64,000 bases of DNA from Anthonomus grandis grandis. Taxonomy: Eukaryota > Arthropoda > Insecta > Coleoptera > Curculionidae. Position numbers and translations under genes: made by a program. Shown here in pieces: positions 34,601 through 48,900 of the stretch. The notes beneath the pieces are model-generated. The model saw only the letters and a list, made by a program, of their open reading frames with translations. It made no database searches and was not told the origin of the DNA. The first letter of the stretch is position 1; each line of letters begins with the position of its first letter. The DNA lies in the NCBI RefSeq assembly GCF_022605725.1, contig NC_065551.1:33728001-33792000 (forward strand), given 5' to 3'.

Positions 34601-37600
34601 TAGATTTTGGACCGAAAAAATTTTTTTTTATTCTGAATTTACAGTTTATGATGAGGATTAAAATTTTCCAATAGACCAATTTTATGAATAAAATTTGTAC
34701 TGTAGGCGAAAATGCGTTTTTCTTTATTTTTTGCTCAATTTCGGAAAAACTCCGATTCTAATTCTTCGATTTCCCTCATCGAAGGTTCTTTTTTTTCCAT
34801 TTTATGGTCATTCATTCTTACCATATTTAATTAGACTTATTATGACTCTATTTAGAATTTTGACACGGTGTAGGTATATATTTCTTCTTTCTCATAATTT
34901 TTCACCGAATTTCCGAAATCTTCGAACTTCCAAGTCTCTAACTCTTATTATCAGAGATGTGAACATTAAATCCCTAGGAATTTCAGTTTTTTTTCTAATT
35001 TTTGTTAACTTCCAAGAATTACTTAGTCACATTAAAGAACATTTGGAAAAAACGCGGAAATATTTTATTAAAAGAACTTATGTTCCAGTTTCCAACACAT
35101 TAACTCTCTTGGTTTCTTCCAAACATCCCTTGTCATCACTTAATAGGTAGCTAAGAAAAAATATGCCAAATAAAAATAAATACTAACGTAAACTAGTAAA
35201 AGTAAATAAATATATTGTAAATGGTTTATAGTCTACATCCAGGTAAAAGCGTCATTACTATGTTAGTGTTTATAAAATGCGATTTCTTTAAGGTAACAGA
35301 AAACGGACGACGGTGATCAATGAATTCAAATAATTTTATTTCAAATTTGTCATTCCAGTCCCGAATGTCTAGAGTATATACTTTACTATAAAAGTCATCA
35401 TTATACAGCGTGTCCCTTCTCTATTGTGACTGATTTTTGAAGAAAAAATTAAATTTTTTTTTGCGTACAAGGGGTGAAAAAAGCTTCATTAAAATTGTTT
35501 TGATTCATACAAGGTATCCACAAAGGACGTGGCATTAGAATTTATATTTTTAAATCGAACACCTTATAAATTATTTAATTTTTAAATTCTTCGTAAAATT
35601 CTAAGAAATTTGATGTAACGCATGTCATACTTTAATCAAGAAGTTTTTGAACTAGAGACAGTTGCAACTTGGTTTTTTTCAACTTTAAGGGGCTACAGAA
35701 TCATATAACTATTTGTAATAGGATAAAATGATTTTTACATTCCTAACTTAACTTTTTAAGATGTGTTTAATAAAAGAAAAAAATGCTACCATCACTTATC
35801 TTTGTTTTTCCTTAAAAATTTGATGGTTAACATAATTAAAAATGTATGTCATAAAGATTGCTTTTAAAAAGTTAAGTGAAAATCATTTTATCCTATAACG
35901 AATAAGTGGGGGTCTATAGCCTCTTAAAACTTTAAAAAAATCGATTTTCAACTGTCTTTAATTCAAAAAATACTTGACTGAGGTATAGCATGTAATACAT
36001 CAAATTGTTTTGACGCAGAATCGGAAAATCAAATATTATATAAGATGTTCCATTCAAAAACATAAACTTCTTCTGCCACGCCTTCTGTGAACACCCTGTA
36101 TATGTCAATATAATTTGAATATGTAGCTTTTATCACGCCTGTCTACAAAAAAAAATTGATTCTTTTTGCTTCAAAAATACAGCCACAATGGAGGAAGGTA
36201 GTACTACTAAATAGACACGCTGTATATTCAAAATCAATTAATTATTGAAGCTGGCTTGTCAATAATTAATTGATTCCTATAAGCAATATTCTATCGAGAT
36301 TTTATGAGTATAACTAAAAAGCCCTCAATAATATAACCGCTAATACAAGTTGCTTTTACCGTGATCTCTGGCCCTCTTAATGTTCAAGGCGATCAGATCG
36401 ACTCCTGAAAATGGAATTTTCTTATCTTCGAACAAATGGTTGGTAATTTCCCCGGTAATAAATTGATCGAGGGTTTCCATTGGCGTCGACACTAATCCCC
36501 GGGCCATTTGGTCCATAAGTCCTTCCTAAAACCCAAAAGTTCATTGTAAAGAAAACTCCGTACTTCCCAGAGGCGAACGTTCAATAGTTCTAAATGACAA
36601 AACAGTTTTACCACTAACCAAAACTCTTTATTTCAATCTCGACACGGTGTTTCGCTAACAGTATGAGCATCTTCGTCATCATCAACATCTTATTATTATT
36701 TAACTGCTGAGAGAAAAGATTGTTTATTATTGAAAATAGGCCTATAAAAAATTTCTAAGAACCCTTTATCAAAATTGATCTCGCAGGTTAAGACAGCATT
36801 AAATGATTGCAGGAACGTTCTTTCCTCTTCAGATACATTCAAGTTACAAATTTCGAACCCAACAATTCCAAAATTACCTTGTTTACCAAAAGCCCATACA
36901 CCTGGAACTAAAATGAGACCAATTGTCTCCACTGACTGATAAAATTTCATAATTTTTGGTAGAGTAATTTGAGTCATTAAAATTACTTTAGTGAAAAACA
37001 GGCAATTTATTTTAAAAATCAATAATGTAATTTTCAATGAAAATGAAATTAAGTCCTAAGCATTCTTTCGAAAAGTTGGTTGGTTAGTTGTAATACTATT
37101 TTGTGATTTAAGTGTCACGGCAAAGCTTCCAACCATCATGATACTTTAATCGTCTTACTTACGTTCATCATATAGTCAGTATTAAAGAAAAAGTCCCTTA
37201 ACAACAATGGCGGATCGACAATCTGATAATTATCGTCCAGTCTGGGAATATGGGGTCTCAACAAAGAATGCCCGATCCTAAAAGCGGCAGCACCGAATTC
37301 CGAAAAGATCGACGGGTTACAGCTGGGGTTGTAGTCCTTGTAATAACCTTGGGGTAACAATTTGAGCCCGTAAAGATTAACCGCGTTCCAACCGAGTATT
37401 CTTGGCAGAAATTCGTTGTAGACGACATGCTGAATTCCGCCGATGACGATTTTTCTCGCCTGCTCGAAGATCTTCTCTTCGTTCCAATGGGGGTTGACTT
37501 TTTGAAGGCCTTCCATTACCCGGTTGTGTTCTCTCACGTAGAGGGTGTGGATCATTGTCAGTCCCGGTTGTTCCGATGCTCGACCGTCACCTAGAGAAAA

Positions 37601-40600
37601 GATTTAAAGCAAACTTTAGGTTTATTTTTCGAAGAAAGTGATAAATTATTATGGTTTCATTCTCCCGGTATTTTTTACGTCTATAAGTACAATTAATTTT
37701 CGTAGTCTCAAAATCGTGAATTTGTTAACAAAGCTGTAAAAAGAAGAAATACATATACACAAACATATTTGTACAATTCTATTCAATGTGAAACAAAATT
37801 AATGACACAACCAGATTAAGTAAAATTAAACGATTTATAAGAAAAAAAGCAAAAATGTTGACCAAAATATATCTGACAAAAATTCAGTTATTTCATTCGT
37901 AGCTAAGAGCTGCTTAACGTGTTTTCTATAGCTTTTTCAGCTATCTATAGCATATTCAAATCTACTCAGAGATGATTAAAGAGTTTTTTCGAATATAAAT
38001 AGGGAAGGAAAAAATAGAATTTTATGATTGATAAACAGCTGTCTGCAACACTCGTGCACTCACATTACATAGATATTCTTTGCAAGACAAAAACACTATT
38101 AATATGCATGCAACTCGGATACGCAAACCATGCCTTAAATGAGTGAGCTTAAAGAGAAATAAACGTTTCTCACCATTTCAAATTCAACCTCTCCTGTTAC
38201 TACCTTAAGAGCATAACGATTTGTTGATATTTTTTCGGCACAACTTTGTGATATTAGTGACTTTTAAATTTTAGTTCATTGTCAATAAATAAACCTAAGA
38301 ATTTATTTTCGTTCAAGTTGTTTAGAATCTTATTTTTCCCAAAAAATGCATTTAAAATGCATGACACTAATTTTTAAAATATTTAAACAGAGTTTGTTAG
38401 AGTCACGCCATTTCTTGATTTAAATTTATCTATGTCTCTTTTTTCTGTGGTATTTGTGTCATACCACAAAATTGTTGCATCTTCCGCAAACTGAATAAGA
38501 AAGTCTTATTTTGGTTGTAATTGCAAGGTCTCTATTAAAGGTAGAACCTTGTGATAATAATAAGTATAATTTCAATATGAAATTAGGTGACAAATAGTAC
38601 AAAATATTAACAGAATTTTGTACTATTTAGAAATTTGTACCAAAAACGCCTTGTGCGTGGCCAGAGGCCTCGCACCACCGCGGAATTCCTACAAGTTTCA
38701 CATTTAAAATATGCAGGGAATGTTCCGCTTTTTGTTTCTTAAAGTTATAAGAATTTCAATTTTTATCGCCCTGAAGAAACAAAATACATTTTGCAAAACG
38801 TTCGCCTTTCCGAAGCCCCTGGACTTTTTATTGTTTGATCTAGAGACCCAAAGCAATTATAATTTACTGCCATAACTAAATTAGAACATAATTAAATTAC
38901 AAATAATTAAAGGTAATTAACAAAAAAGACATAAAGAGTAGTTTGAAACTTCAGGCGACATAAACACACGAAATAGATAAAAGCTTATAGTAAACGATAT
39001 TCATTAGTATGACTGATTTAAGAGAAGAAATGTTTTTACCTTTAAAATATACTGGCAACTGGTTCAAATGAGAAATTTTAATGTCAAAGCAAAACATTTT
39101 TGAATAAACAAACTTATAAATTTGGGAATATTGTACAAGTAGTAATAACCTAGTAACAAAAATACTATCTAATTGAGTTCAGAATTTCCGGCAGAAAAGT
39201 TGATAATCTGATGCAGACAGGCATCCAAATGAAGTCTTCAGCAGTTTTATTACTTGAACTTCATATCGTTCAAGAAACGAAAGGCAAGGAAAATATATTA
39301 ACCCTTTCAGGCATAGTGGTTTTACTATGAAAGTTATAAGTTAGAGTATAAAGTTTTTATTTATTAATAAAAAATTTTTGATTAAAGACTTTTTCTTTTA
39401 TGTGCCTGAATCAATAGTTGAATCTTGATAGAACTAAAGACTCAGACAATACCTTTCTTAAGTTCAAATTAAAATATTGACGATTACAATACAACAAATT
39501 TAAACTATAAAATGCTTTCTTTAAATTGCAAGCCACAACCACAAATCAACACAAATCATTTTATTGTTTTCAAAAAAATCAACAGTGGCGTTTAATTTCA
39601 AATTAAGTTCTGATGATAAAAGGCAAATTTGTGCAAGTTCATTATTAGAAACAATACTGGCTTCAATGAAGTTATTAGGGTCAAATTAAAAATACAACTG
39701 TGAATCATCAGCACAAGCAACAATCTTGTAGTGTTTTGAAGAGGTTACTAAATGCTATAGATAATAAAAAGTGAAGGTCCTAAAATCGAAGCATTGGGCA
39801 AAATATACAGCATATAGCAACAAAGCATTTATTATGGGCTTCAAAAATATCATTTGTTACCTTCGCTAACGCAAACTAACCTTGTACTTGGATCAGTAAA
39901 AAGCAGATACTATTAGTTTATAAGGTCTGATGATGCTTCATTTTAAGCGAAACATGTAACCTTCGGAACATAAAAATATTTTGAGGCCGAGACTTTTACG
40001 AGTGTTTTTATTTTGTCTATACTATAAATTAGTTAAGTTACTTATTTTATTGGCTATTACGTTACTTATAGCAAAAATCAATTTAGAAATGTTTATCTCA
40101 CACGCTCAAAAAATTGAAAAGAAGAAGAAAATAGACGTATTTAAAAGAAATATGAACTCAAATCTGTAACGATACCGTTCGATATACATAATTTAATTTA
40201 AGTTCAATAAGTTTCAAATACAATACTTTACTTAAGGTATAATAGATTTTTTATATACCTAGGAGCTAAGTTTGATCTATTAATCTCTGAGCGCGTTTCT
40301 TCTTTTCAATATCCTACCTAACTTTGTTATGAATATTAAAATTAAAAAACGATAAAAACAACAAGAAGACCTACTTTTTAAAAAATACCGAATTTGAACC
40401 AACGTTTCGGTAGTTATCTCTAAGTGTTTAAATTTTAATTTTTTAGCATTACGTAGAGTTAAATGACCCATATAGTTAAACGATTTTAAGGTATTCAAAG
40501 TTTTGCGAGGATTGTCTTGAAAAATTTCCTAGGTTTCTGGCCACATATAAGAGCTGTTTAGTAAAATTTTAATATGAAATTGGGTGACAAATAGTATTCA

Positions 40601-42892
40601 AAATATTAATAGAATGATGTACTATTGAAAAATGTGTACTGAGAACAGGTTTGCGTGGTCAATCCACCAATTATTACAATTCTTGCATACTGCATCCGCT
40701 ATTTTTCAAGAATTGGACATTTATGACCCTAAAGAAATAAAATTTATTTTTAGTCCTTCGCCTTTCCAAAGCCCCTGGATATTTTATTTTGTGATCTCAA
40801 AACCCAAAGCAATGATGATCTATAGCATTAACAAGCCAAAAAATTAATGGTCATTTACGTACCAGCATAGAAGCATAATCCAGAATCCGACCTGCATTCC
40901 GAATTATTCTCCCTAGGCAACAGATCCTTGTTGTTTCCCTTAGGGTGAATCGTGACGTTCATTTTTCCATTAAGGCCTTTCAGTTTGTGCACGGTGCACC
41001 GGGAAGACCCGTACACCTTTAAAATAAATCATCAATTAATGGGTCACAAAAATTTAGGTATGGATAACCAACCATTGATCCGTCCAGGAAAGCGGTGTTC
41101 ATATTGACTTGTTCTCGGGGTCCAAGTTGTTTTTGTCCGGGCAAAGATCGCATAAAAGGCAAACAAATCGGTTTTCCGGTGGTGATGTTAAACTCCGGAT
41201 AATGACTATCGCCCGGCGGAATCGGTATCGGATCACATTCTGGATGAACAGTCCTTTAAAAATTAATTGTAGAACTTTCAAATTAATTTATCTGTAATTG
41301 GCTATTGTGGTTAAAAAAAATTATTTTTATTTAATTAATAATTAGGTACAGGGTCGTTTCTTATACGTTTCCACCCTCTTTAACCTTTTTTGGGCCAACC
41401 TGTAGAAAAAATGGTTAATGTAACAGTGCTAGACAGTAAGATTTGCGAAATATAGTTTCATGTATCCAGAGTGTTGTAAAAAGAATAAAAAAACATTTCT
41501 TAAATTGGACACCAGGTATTTTATTTATTTTTTAATGATAAATCTTTTTATTTTCAGTCATTTTTGAACTGCCTTAACTCCAAAAACCCTTAATCCAAAA
41601 TGACTTTTTATCCTCAAAGGGTTAGAGCACTCAAACATTGATGAAAACTTGTTGGAATGTTCCCTAAACGTTCTGCTTCATCAGGGGATACATGCTATAC
41701 TATTTAGATTTTTGCGTAGATATATACACAGTGAAATTCATTTAAAAGCTGATATATAATTTCGGTATAATCGGAAGTTCATATTTTAAAGTATTTTAGA
41801 CATATACCTTTTACCAACCGTAGCCAATTTGTTTAACAGTTTCCAGGAACCACTCTGTGTCAAAAGGCATTTTACATTTTCCCCTCTGCCTCAGAGATAG
41901 TAAGATTTATGTTTTTAAAGATATCTCTCTGCTATCTGCGGGGATCTCTATCCATTTTTTGTTCGATAATTATGTAGATATACAAAATGCATTTTTCAAA
42001 TACCCTATATTGTGGATATGATAAAGTTTACCTCATTTACTAAATGACTTCATCTAGAAGGGCTTGAGACGTGCTATTTCAAATATGCCTTTGCATTGAC
42101 AAATTATTCGTCCAATGGACAATTTTATTCAATGGTCCTATGGCGGTCTACTTTTGTGACATTTATATCCTCCTATGGACATCCATTGATTTTTTAAAGA
42201 AATTAACGGATCTTTACCATAAAATCAATGACAATACTAGCGTTAATGCAATGTGGGTTTTGCTACCAATATAGTGATCCGCCACTGTGATTTGCTTGAC
42301 GGAATGTTTTCATTCGGTTACGTACGACACTAATATCCTTCCCTTATAAATGTGATTATGAAAATTTGACAAGGAGCAAAGGCCAAAATAAATTTGACGT
42401 TTGGTAGTTCAGGCCACTGGGATTTGGTTGAACAAGACAGCAGACTTGTGATTTCAAAGATACAGGTACTATTGATAAAATTTGTTTTTTTTTGACTATA
42501 AAGAGACTTTTGATATAAGATATTAAATTCTCTGGATTGCCTGGACTAGAAATTTTTTTACTGTCAAAACTTTGTGGTCTCTAAAGCAAATGGCGGCCTC
42601 TACTACCTGGACTATACCTATAAAATTCATGACCTCGAAATTAATAAAGAGATGAGAAACAACGACAAATGCTTAAACGCACAAGTAGAATTAAGAAGGA
42701 ATTTCATACCTTTATACCTTAGGCGCAATAGACTGAAGTCAATATAATAAATAAATAAAATAAAAAAAATTATGTTTACACACCCATGCTATAGTCGCTT
42801 TGTAAAGTAATGAAACTTTAAAAAACCATCTTATAATAGAAGAAAATAAAAATAATGTTTTTAATGACAGCCCTTTTAGGTAGCACTCACTG

Positions 42893-42935
<43 letters not shown>

Positions 42936-45900
42936 TTTTTTATTTGCATAGAAGAAACAAAAAAAATACAAGTTTACAAAATCTAGCAATAAATTTACCC
43001 AAATAAAAGGCCTACAAATTCAGAATTCTGCCATGGCAGATTCTGGTCTTTAACATTGTGGCCCCACACTTCATTAAAAAAAAATGGTAATTTCAGTAAC
43101 GCTCATTAACAGTAACGCTTAACTAATAACTGATTAAATACAGCTTTTTCTTTAATCATATACCTAATAAACCTACATATAAGAGTTCTAAATTCTAAAT
43201 TTGACAGTTTAACATCAAGCAAAACAATATACACTGCAAATACCCAAAAAACAGATTAAATTTTTTGTTAAATAACAAAAAATAGAAAAATTATTGCAGA
43301 CAATAAATAAATAAATAAAATGATCCCAATACCAAAAATTGTAATAAATTACTCAAGAAAACAACCATTCAAAAAGTTTAAAAAAAAGAACTTAAATTAT
43401 ATACCCTGCTGATTCATTAGATGTACAATCATCCTCCTACGAAAAGTATTACAAGAAATTGATAATTGGTCCGGATCCAAATTTAAAGAATTTATTTGAT
43501 AAGCAAAATTGCAAGAAAATGATCGTTTAAATAACTGTGTTTTATGTCTCGGAATGAGAATAGTATTTCTTCTTATATTTAAATGGTGTACATCATTTCT
43601 AAAAGTTATTTTTTGATAGAGATAGGGCGGACTACGATATATTAAAATTTTATAAAAAAATGTTAAAGAATGAGCAATTCTTCGATTATGCATATTAAGC
43701 CATCCAAGTTCGTGAAGTTTATGGGAAATGCGGTTTCTCCTACGAATGCCAAATATTAGTCGAATGCAAGAGTTTTGGAGCTTTTGCAGTTATTTTTTGC
43801 TTTTACACTACATCACAGTAATTACATTGTGAAAGGACTAATGAATCACATAAAAGCTTCTTAATATCTTTACTCAAATAGTGTCTATGCAAATAAATTA
43901 ATTTCAAAGCAAGATATGCCTTTTTAAGAATATTAGACACGTGATGTTTAAAACGAATATTATTATCTACTATAAGGCCCAAACTCTTACATTTGTCAAC
44001 AACTGGAATTCTTTCGTCCCCCAATTTAATGTTTATACCATTTAAAATATTATTTACATTAGTTCGATTACCTATGAACGTTATAGATGACTTCGAAGGA
44101 TTTAATTTTAATAAATGCTTTGAAGAAACATCACAAATAGCTTGTAAATCTTGATTAATTTTAAACTCAGCCATTTTAAAATCTCCTGGTAAAAATGAAT
44201 AATATAACTGCGTGTCGTCTGCGTAAAAATGATGGGCACAATGCTTTAATTGAAGGTAAAATCTAGACGTGTAAATGATAAAAAACAAGGGTCCTAAAAT
44301 ACTACCCTGAGGCACACCACTTTCAACTTTCAAAGGATCAGATATGTCGTTATCTATTTTAACACGTTGAATCCTATTATTTAAATAAGAGGCAATTAAA
44401 TTAATAGCAGCATCAGAAAAGCCAATATAATGAAACAAAGACTTTAAAATTGAGTGGCTAACGAAATCGAAAGTTTTAGTATAATCCAACAACACCAGAG
44501 CAGAAATCTTACCATCATCCCTAGCCCGAATTACGTCATCAATAACGTCCGCCATAGCCGAAGTACAACTATAATTTGTTCTAAATCCAGATTGCTTAGG
44601 TGGTAAAATATCATTATTATTAAGAAAACTACGAATTTGAGAGTCTAGAATGCGTTCGAGAATTTTTGAAAACGTTGGTAAAATACTGATAGACCTAAAT
44701 TGACTAAAATCTGTTGGATTATGCACTTTCGGCAATGGCAACACAAAGGCTTCTTTCCAGCATTTGGGAAAGTAGTTTTTATTAATACACTCGTTAACAA
44801 TATGTAAAATAAAGGGTATAATAAAAGGACAGCATAGTTGAATTAACGTAATATTAAGATTATCCACCCCGAATGCTTTAGACTTAATACGTAATATAAT
44901 TGCAGAAATAGTATTATAATCAGTGGGATGAAAAGAAAACTTATTTAAAGTTGGTAATGCATTCTGATCATAAAAATTAATTAACTCATCATAATTATCA
45001 ATATTTGTCACTCTTGTACTATCTATAAAATATGAATTAAAATTGTTGGTATTTACAAAAGATTTAGGAATTTGCTTCTGCTTTGATGGCAATATTTTTC
45101 ATAGTTCACGCCACTTGTCCTTGTATGTACAATTCTCAAATTTATCACTATAAAAAGCCCTTTTTTCCGCTCTAATCGCTGTTGTTGTATAGTTTCTAAG
45201 CTGTTTGTAATAATTCCATTTAGCTGGCAGTTTAGTTGTTTTAAAATCCTTTAATGCCTTATTTCTTAATTTTTGCAATAGTTTAATATTATCTGTCAGC
45301 CACGGAGAATCTTTTTTTTTTTCGAACAACTATAGTTTTAATAGGAGCATGCTTGTCGAATAATTTGAGTAAATTATTGTTTAAAAAATGTATCTTATCA
45401 TCTATGGATTCGAATTCATATATTAAATAAAATGGAACAGCCTCCAAATCCTCTTAAAAGTTGTTTAGGTTTATATCTTTTAAGGATCTATAAGATACAA
45501 TGTGCGGTTGTACAATAGACTCCGTCACATTAAATTCACAAAAAACGCCAAAATGGTCAGAAAATGTAGAGCTTATTATGCCAGATTTCAAAATGCCAAC
45601 ATGATTTGTAAAAATAAGATCTATAATTGAACTAGTGTTGTTGGTCATACGAGTATGCTCGGTTATAAGTTGCTTCAAATCGAAAGTTTCACACAAAGAA
45701 ATAAGCTGAGTTGCATGACTGTAATTTAATTTAGATATATCAATGTTAAAATCACCTAGACACGTTATATTATTAAAATTTGAAAAAATGTCAATTAGTG
45801 TTTCCTCTAAAGTTAAAAAAAAACTCTGAATATTTGAACTTGGAGGCCTATAGACTATGCCGAAAATGTATGGCTCCTTACTAATAAAAATTTTTACCCA

Positions 45901-48900
45901 TAAACTTTCAAAAAAATCATGACTTTCAGATAAAATAATTTCATATGATAAACCATTCCGGACATAGGCAACAATACCACCACCCCTAAGATTTTGACGA
46001 TCATTTCTTATTAATTGATAATTACTGATCTGTATTGCACTGATGTCTTGATGATGTCTTAACAGCCGAAAGCGCTTTGCTATAAGATTTTTTTAACGTT
46101 AAACCCTTTACATTAACCATTTTTTTTATACACGGTGGTCCAAAAATTCAGGCAGGTGGCAAAATATACAGAATGACCCTCTACTTTACCGTCGAGCCGT
46201 TAATAAATAAATAATTAAATAAAACTTACACAGGACTATCGCAGGATCGACAACTGGGAATGGACTCGTCAAAACCCTTATGGATCGGAGTGAACGTAAG
46301 ATCATGATCGATAAACTGGGCGAATTGCATCACCATAAGAGTGTACCTCTTATGCAGATTACTGATATCGGCGTGTATAGTTCTTGAAATCAGTCTGGGA
46401 TTGGGTAGAAGTACGCCAGTAACGCCCACCCGTCTCGGTTTAGAAATCCCGTCGTCGTAAGCGCTCGGCAGTAATCTGTTAAAAGTAGTCAGCGCGTTGC
46501 CGTATTTCGGATTTTTCAAATTGTTACAATAGCCGGAATACGATCTGTACGGATAAGCGGGATCGCACGGTTCGTTATCCTCGCACTGAAGCTGAGGCTC
46601 CAAAATATGCCCCGGTAATATCGAGGAGATGTCAACGTTTTGTAAGCCCTCGCTGATATCGTCCCGGAATACCGAAGCGAACGAGTGACTGTCGAAGATT
46701 TGGCGTTTACGTCTCGTGTGCCTTAAAAATGTTAATTTAAAGTTAATCGGGGATTTTGATGAGGTAATTTAGGACTTACAGCAGGGAATTTACGATTTCG
46801 TTGGAGGCGAACTCGAATAGGAGCGAGGTGTTGGCCAGGGCCAACGCGTTTTTGCTCGGTTTACTGAACGACGAGGCGATTCCTTGTGGCGATTTAGGAT
46901 CGACACCACCAACTAAAAAGTAAAAGAATAAATTAATATCAATATCCTTCATGTTGCCTTTGTTTGTGTAGTTCTAATTTCGTATGTGTATTTATTTTAG
47001 TTTAATTTAACAATTTTAACTCGTACTTTGTTTTATTTCGCCATTTTAGTTTATTTATATTTTTTCTGTATGTGAAATTTTTGGGTTTTTGTACATGTAT
47101 GCCATAGTCAAGCACACACTCTTTTTAATTTATTTAAATTTCTTTATTTTTTCTATTTCTTATTAATTTAAAAATTTTTTTCAGTTTTAAATATGTTTTA
47201 TATTAGGTATTACCTTTGTAGCTAAAGCTAAATAAACACATTATTATTATATGGGTTATTTTCATAAGAATAAACTGTTTAAAGGGTCAGGTTTAGGGAA
47301 AATAGGAATATTTACTAAAATACGTGGCGGTTCCTAGTAAGTGAAACCATAATTATCCCTCAAAAAGTGCTGGAAAATAACTCGAAAATTGCTTCCTATA
47401 ATTAGGAGTTTCTTGCAATTTCAGAAAATGTAAATAAAAATGTAAAAATACGCAATAAAAGCCGTCAAAGCTTCTGTCAAAATCCATTATTACGTGTAAA
47501 GATTCGCTGGTGTAACTGAAAGAAAATTAAAGTTTGAGGGAATTTTGACCTTCTTCAGCATAACTTCAAAGAAAATTCAATTCAATCGAGTGCGGATCGA
47601 TTTAATGTGGGTCAATTTATTGCGACAAATTCAGGTCATTCAGATGGGAAGAATCGCAGTATGGTAATAAACAGTCAACATGCTTCGCCAAGCACTAATC
47701 ATCCTTCAGATGATGAATTGCATTGTTCACTCGAACCTATGCCCAGATCCCAATCAAATGTTTATAGGAGTCAGATTGGCAATAATCAGTCCTTTTTCCA
47801 TCCGTTCCTTCCTATGGTCTAACAAGGTCCGGGTTTCCAACACAGTCAAATGTACCTTACCAAGATCAAAAATGACCCAAAAAGGAACTTTCAGTCCTAT
47901 TTAAGCTTTATCCCCCAAGAGAATGAGTATACGAAATTATTTTTGATTGGTTAGCTTACTGACATGCCTTCCTCCTATCAACCTTTGACACTATCAGGTA
48001 GGCCTTTCCCAGAAACTGAATTTTGACAGGCTATTTATTTATAACCTCAACAAAATGTTACTCACAAACAAGTCCAAATCAAATGAACAAATCAAATTTA
48101 AAACCAATGGCAAATAACTCATTTAAAATCCTTCAATTATCACAGGATATATAATATCTCCATCGTGTTTCCCAGGGCAAGGTACAACAGGAAGCTGAGG
48201 GCCACATCAGAGGACTGTGCAGATCAATAAGACGAAGAACATCCTTGAATAAGAGAATGGTAAAGTACTTATCTATATCTATATTATTTGTAATCAACCT
48301 CTTAATCATTAGATCAGTATTATTTAACTTGAGTATAACCATCATTTCCTTCGTTGTTTTTCCCTTATTATATTAACCCTTATTTTTCCTTGTCTCAGGT
48401 CTTAAACTCGAGAAAAAAGACTAGAAGTGCTAGCTGCTCTTAAATTTTATGAAGAGTGTAATCTAATATCAATTTTTCGGTGAGTCAAATTGCTGTGACA
48501 TGAGAGTTACTTAAACTTTGTCAATACATTTCCTTAAATAAAATTTAATTAATTTATTCTGACTTTTATTAAAGATATTCCTGCCCCAAAAGAATAAACC
48601 AATTATTTCTAAAATAATAAAAATATACCACAACTATTTATTATATTATAGTGACAGCTTCAAATAAACTATGTGTTCATTTATACCTAAAAATTACCCT
48701 CAATTGACTAATCAAAAAAAAACTGTAACAAATAGTTATTTATGTAACAAGTGTATAAAATGATGATGTAAAGTGTAAAATGGTAAAATGATGAGATTCA
48801 TGGGAATTGTCGCATTCGCGAAATTTTCCATTCATAAAAAAGGGGATTTTACAAACGGGAACATACAAAATTTGTTCTACTGCCGAAGAAACATAAAAAA

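Larger units (their letters stand above)
32252..36359 (-). other. Gene R intron with transposon pieces and hairpins
   Basis: Holds CCTGGAA-type degenerate repeat (32440-32740, 34320-34560), a 17-bp-arm hairpin (32977-33020), a DUF4817-type transposon gene remnant (33340-33800), a fold-back MITE (35406-36222) and another hairpin (36232-36275). A 151-residue plus-strand ORF at 34695-35150 has no recognisable features. Confidence 0.6.

Noticed and set aside
34695..35150. 151-residue plus-strand ORF
   Set aside because: Lies in a T-rich part of a gene R intron, is dominated by Phe/Leu/Ile/Ser and has no recognisable motif; best explained as chance in biased DNA.
36696..37037. 113-residue minus-strand ORF between two gene R exons
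   Set aside because: No splice continuity with the flanking exons (phase and GT/AG sites exclude it) and no family motif; could be an old retroelement piece but not supported.
42071..42274. 67-residue plus-strand ORF
   Set aside because: No motif and sits in a transposon-rich gene R intron.
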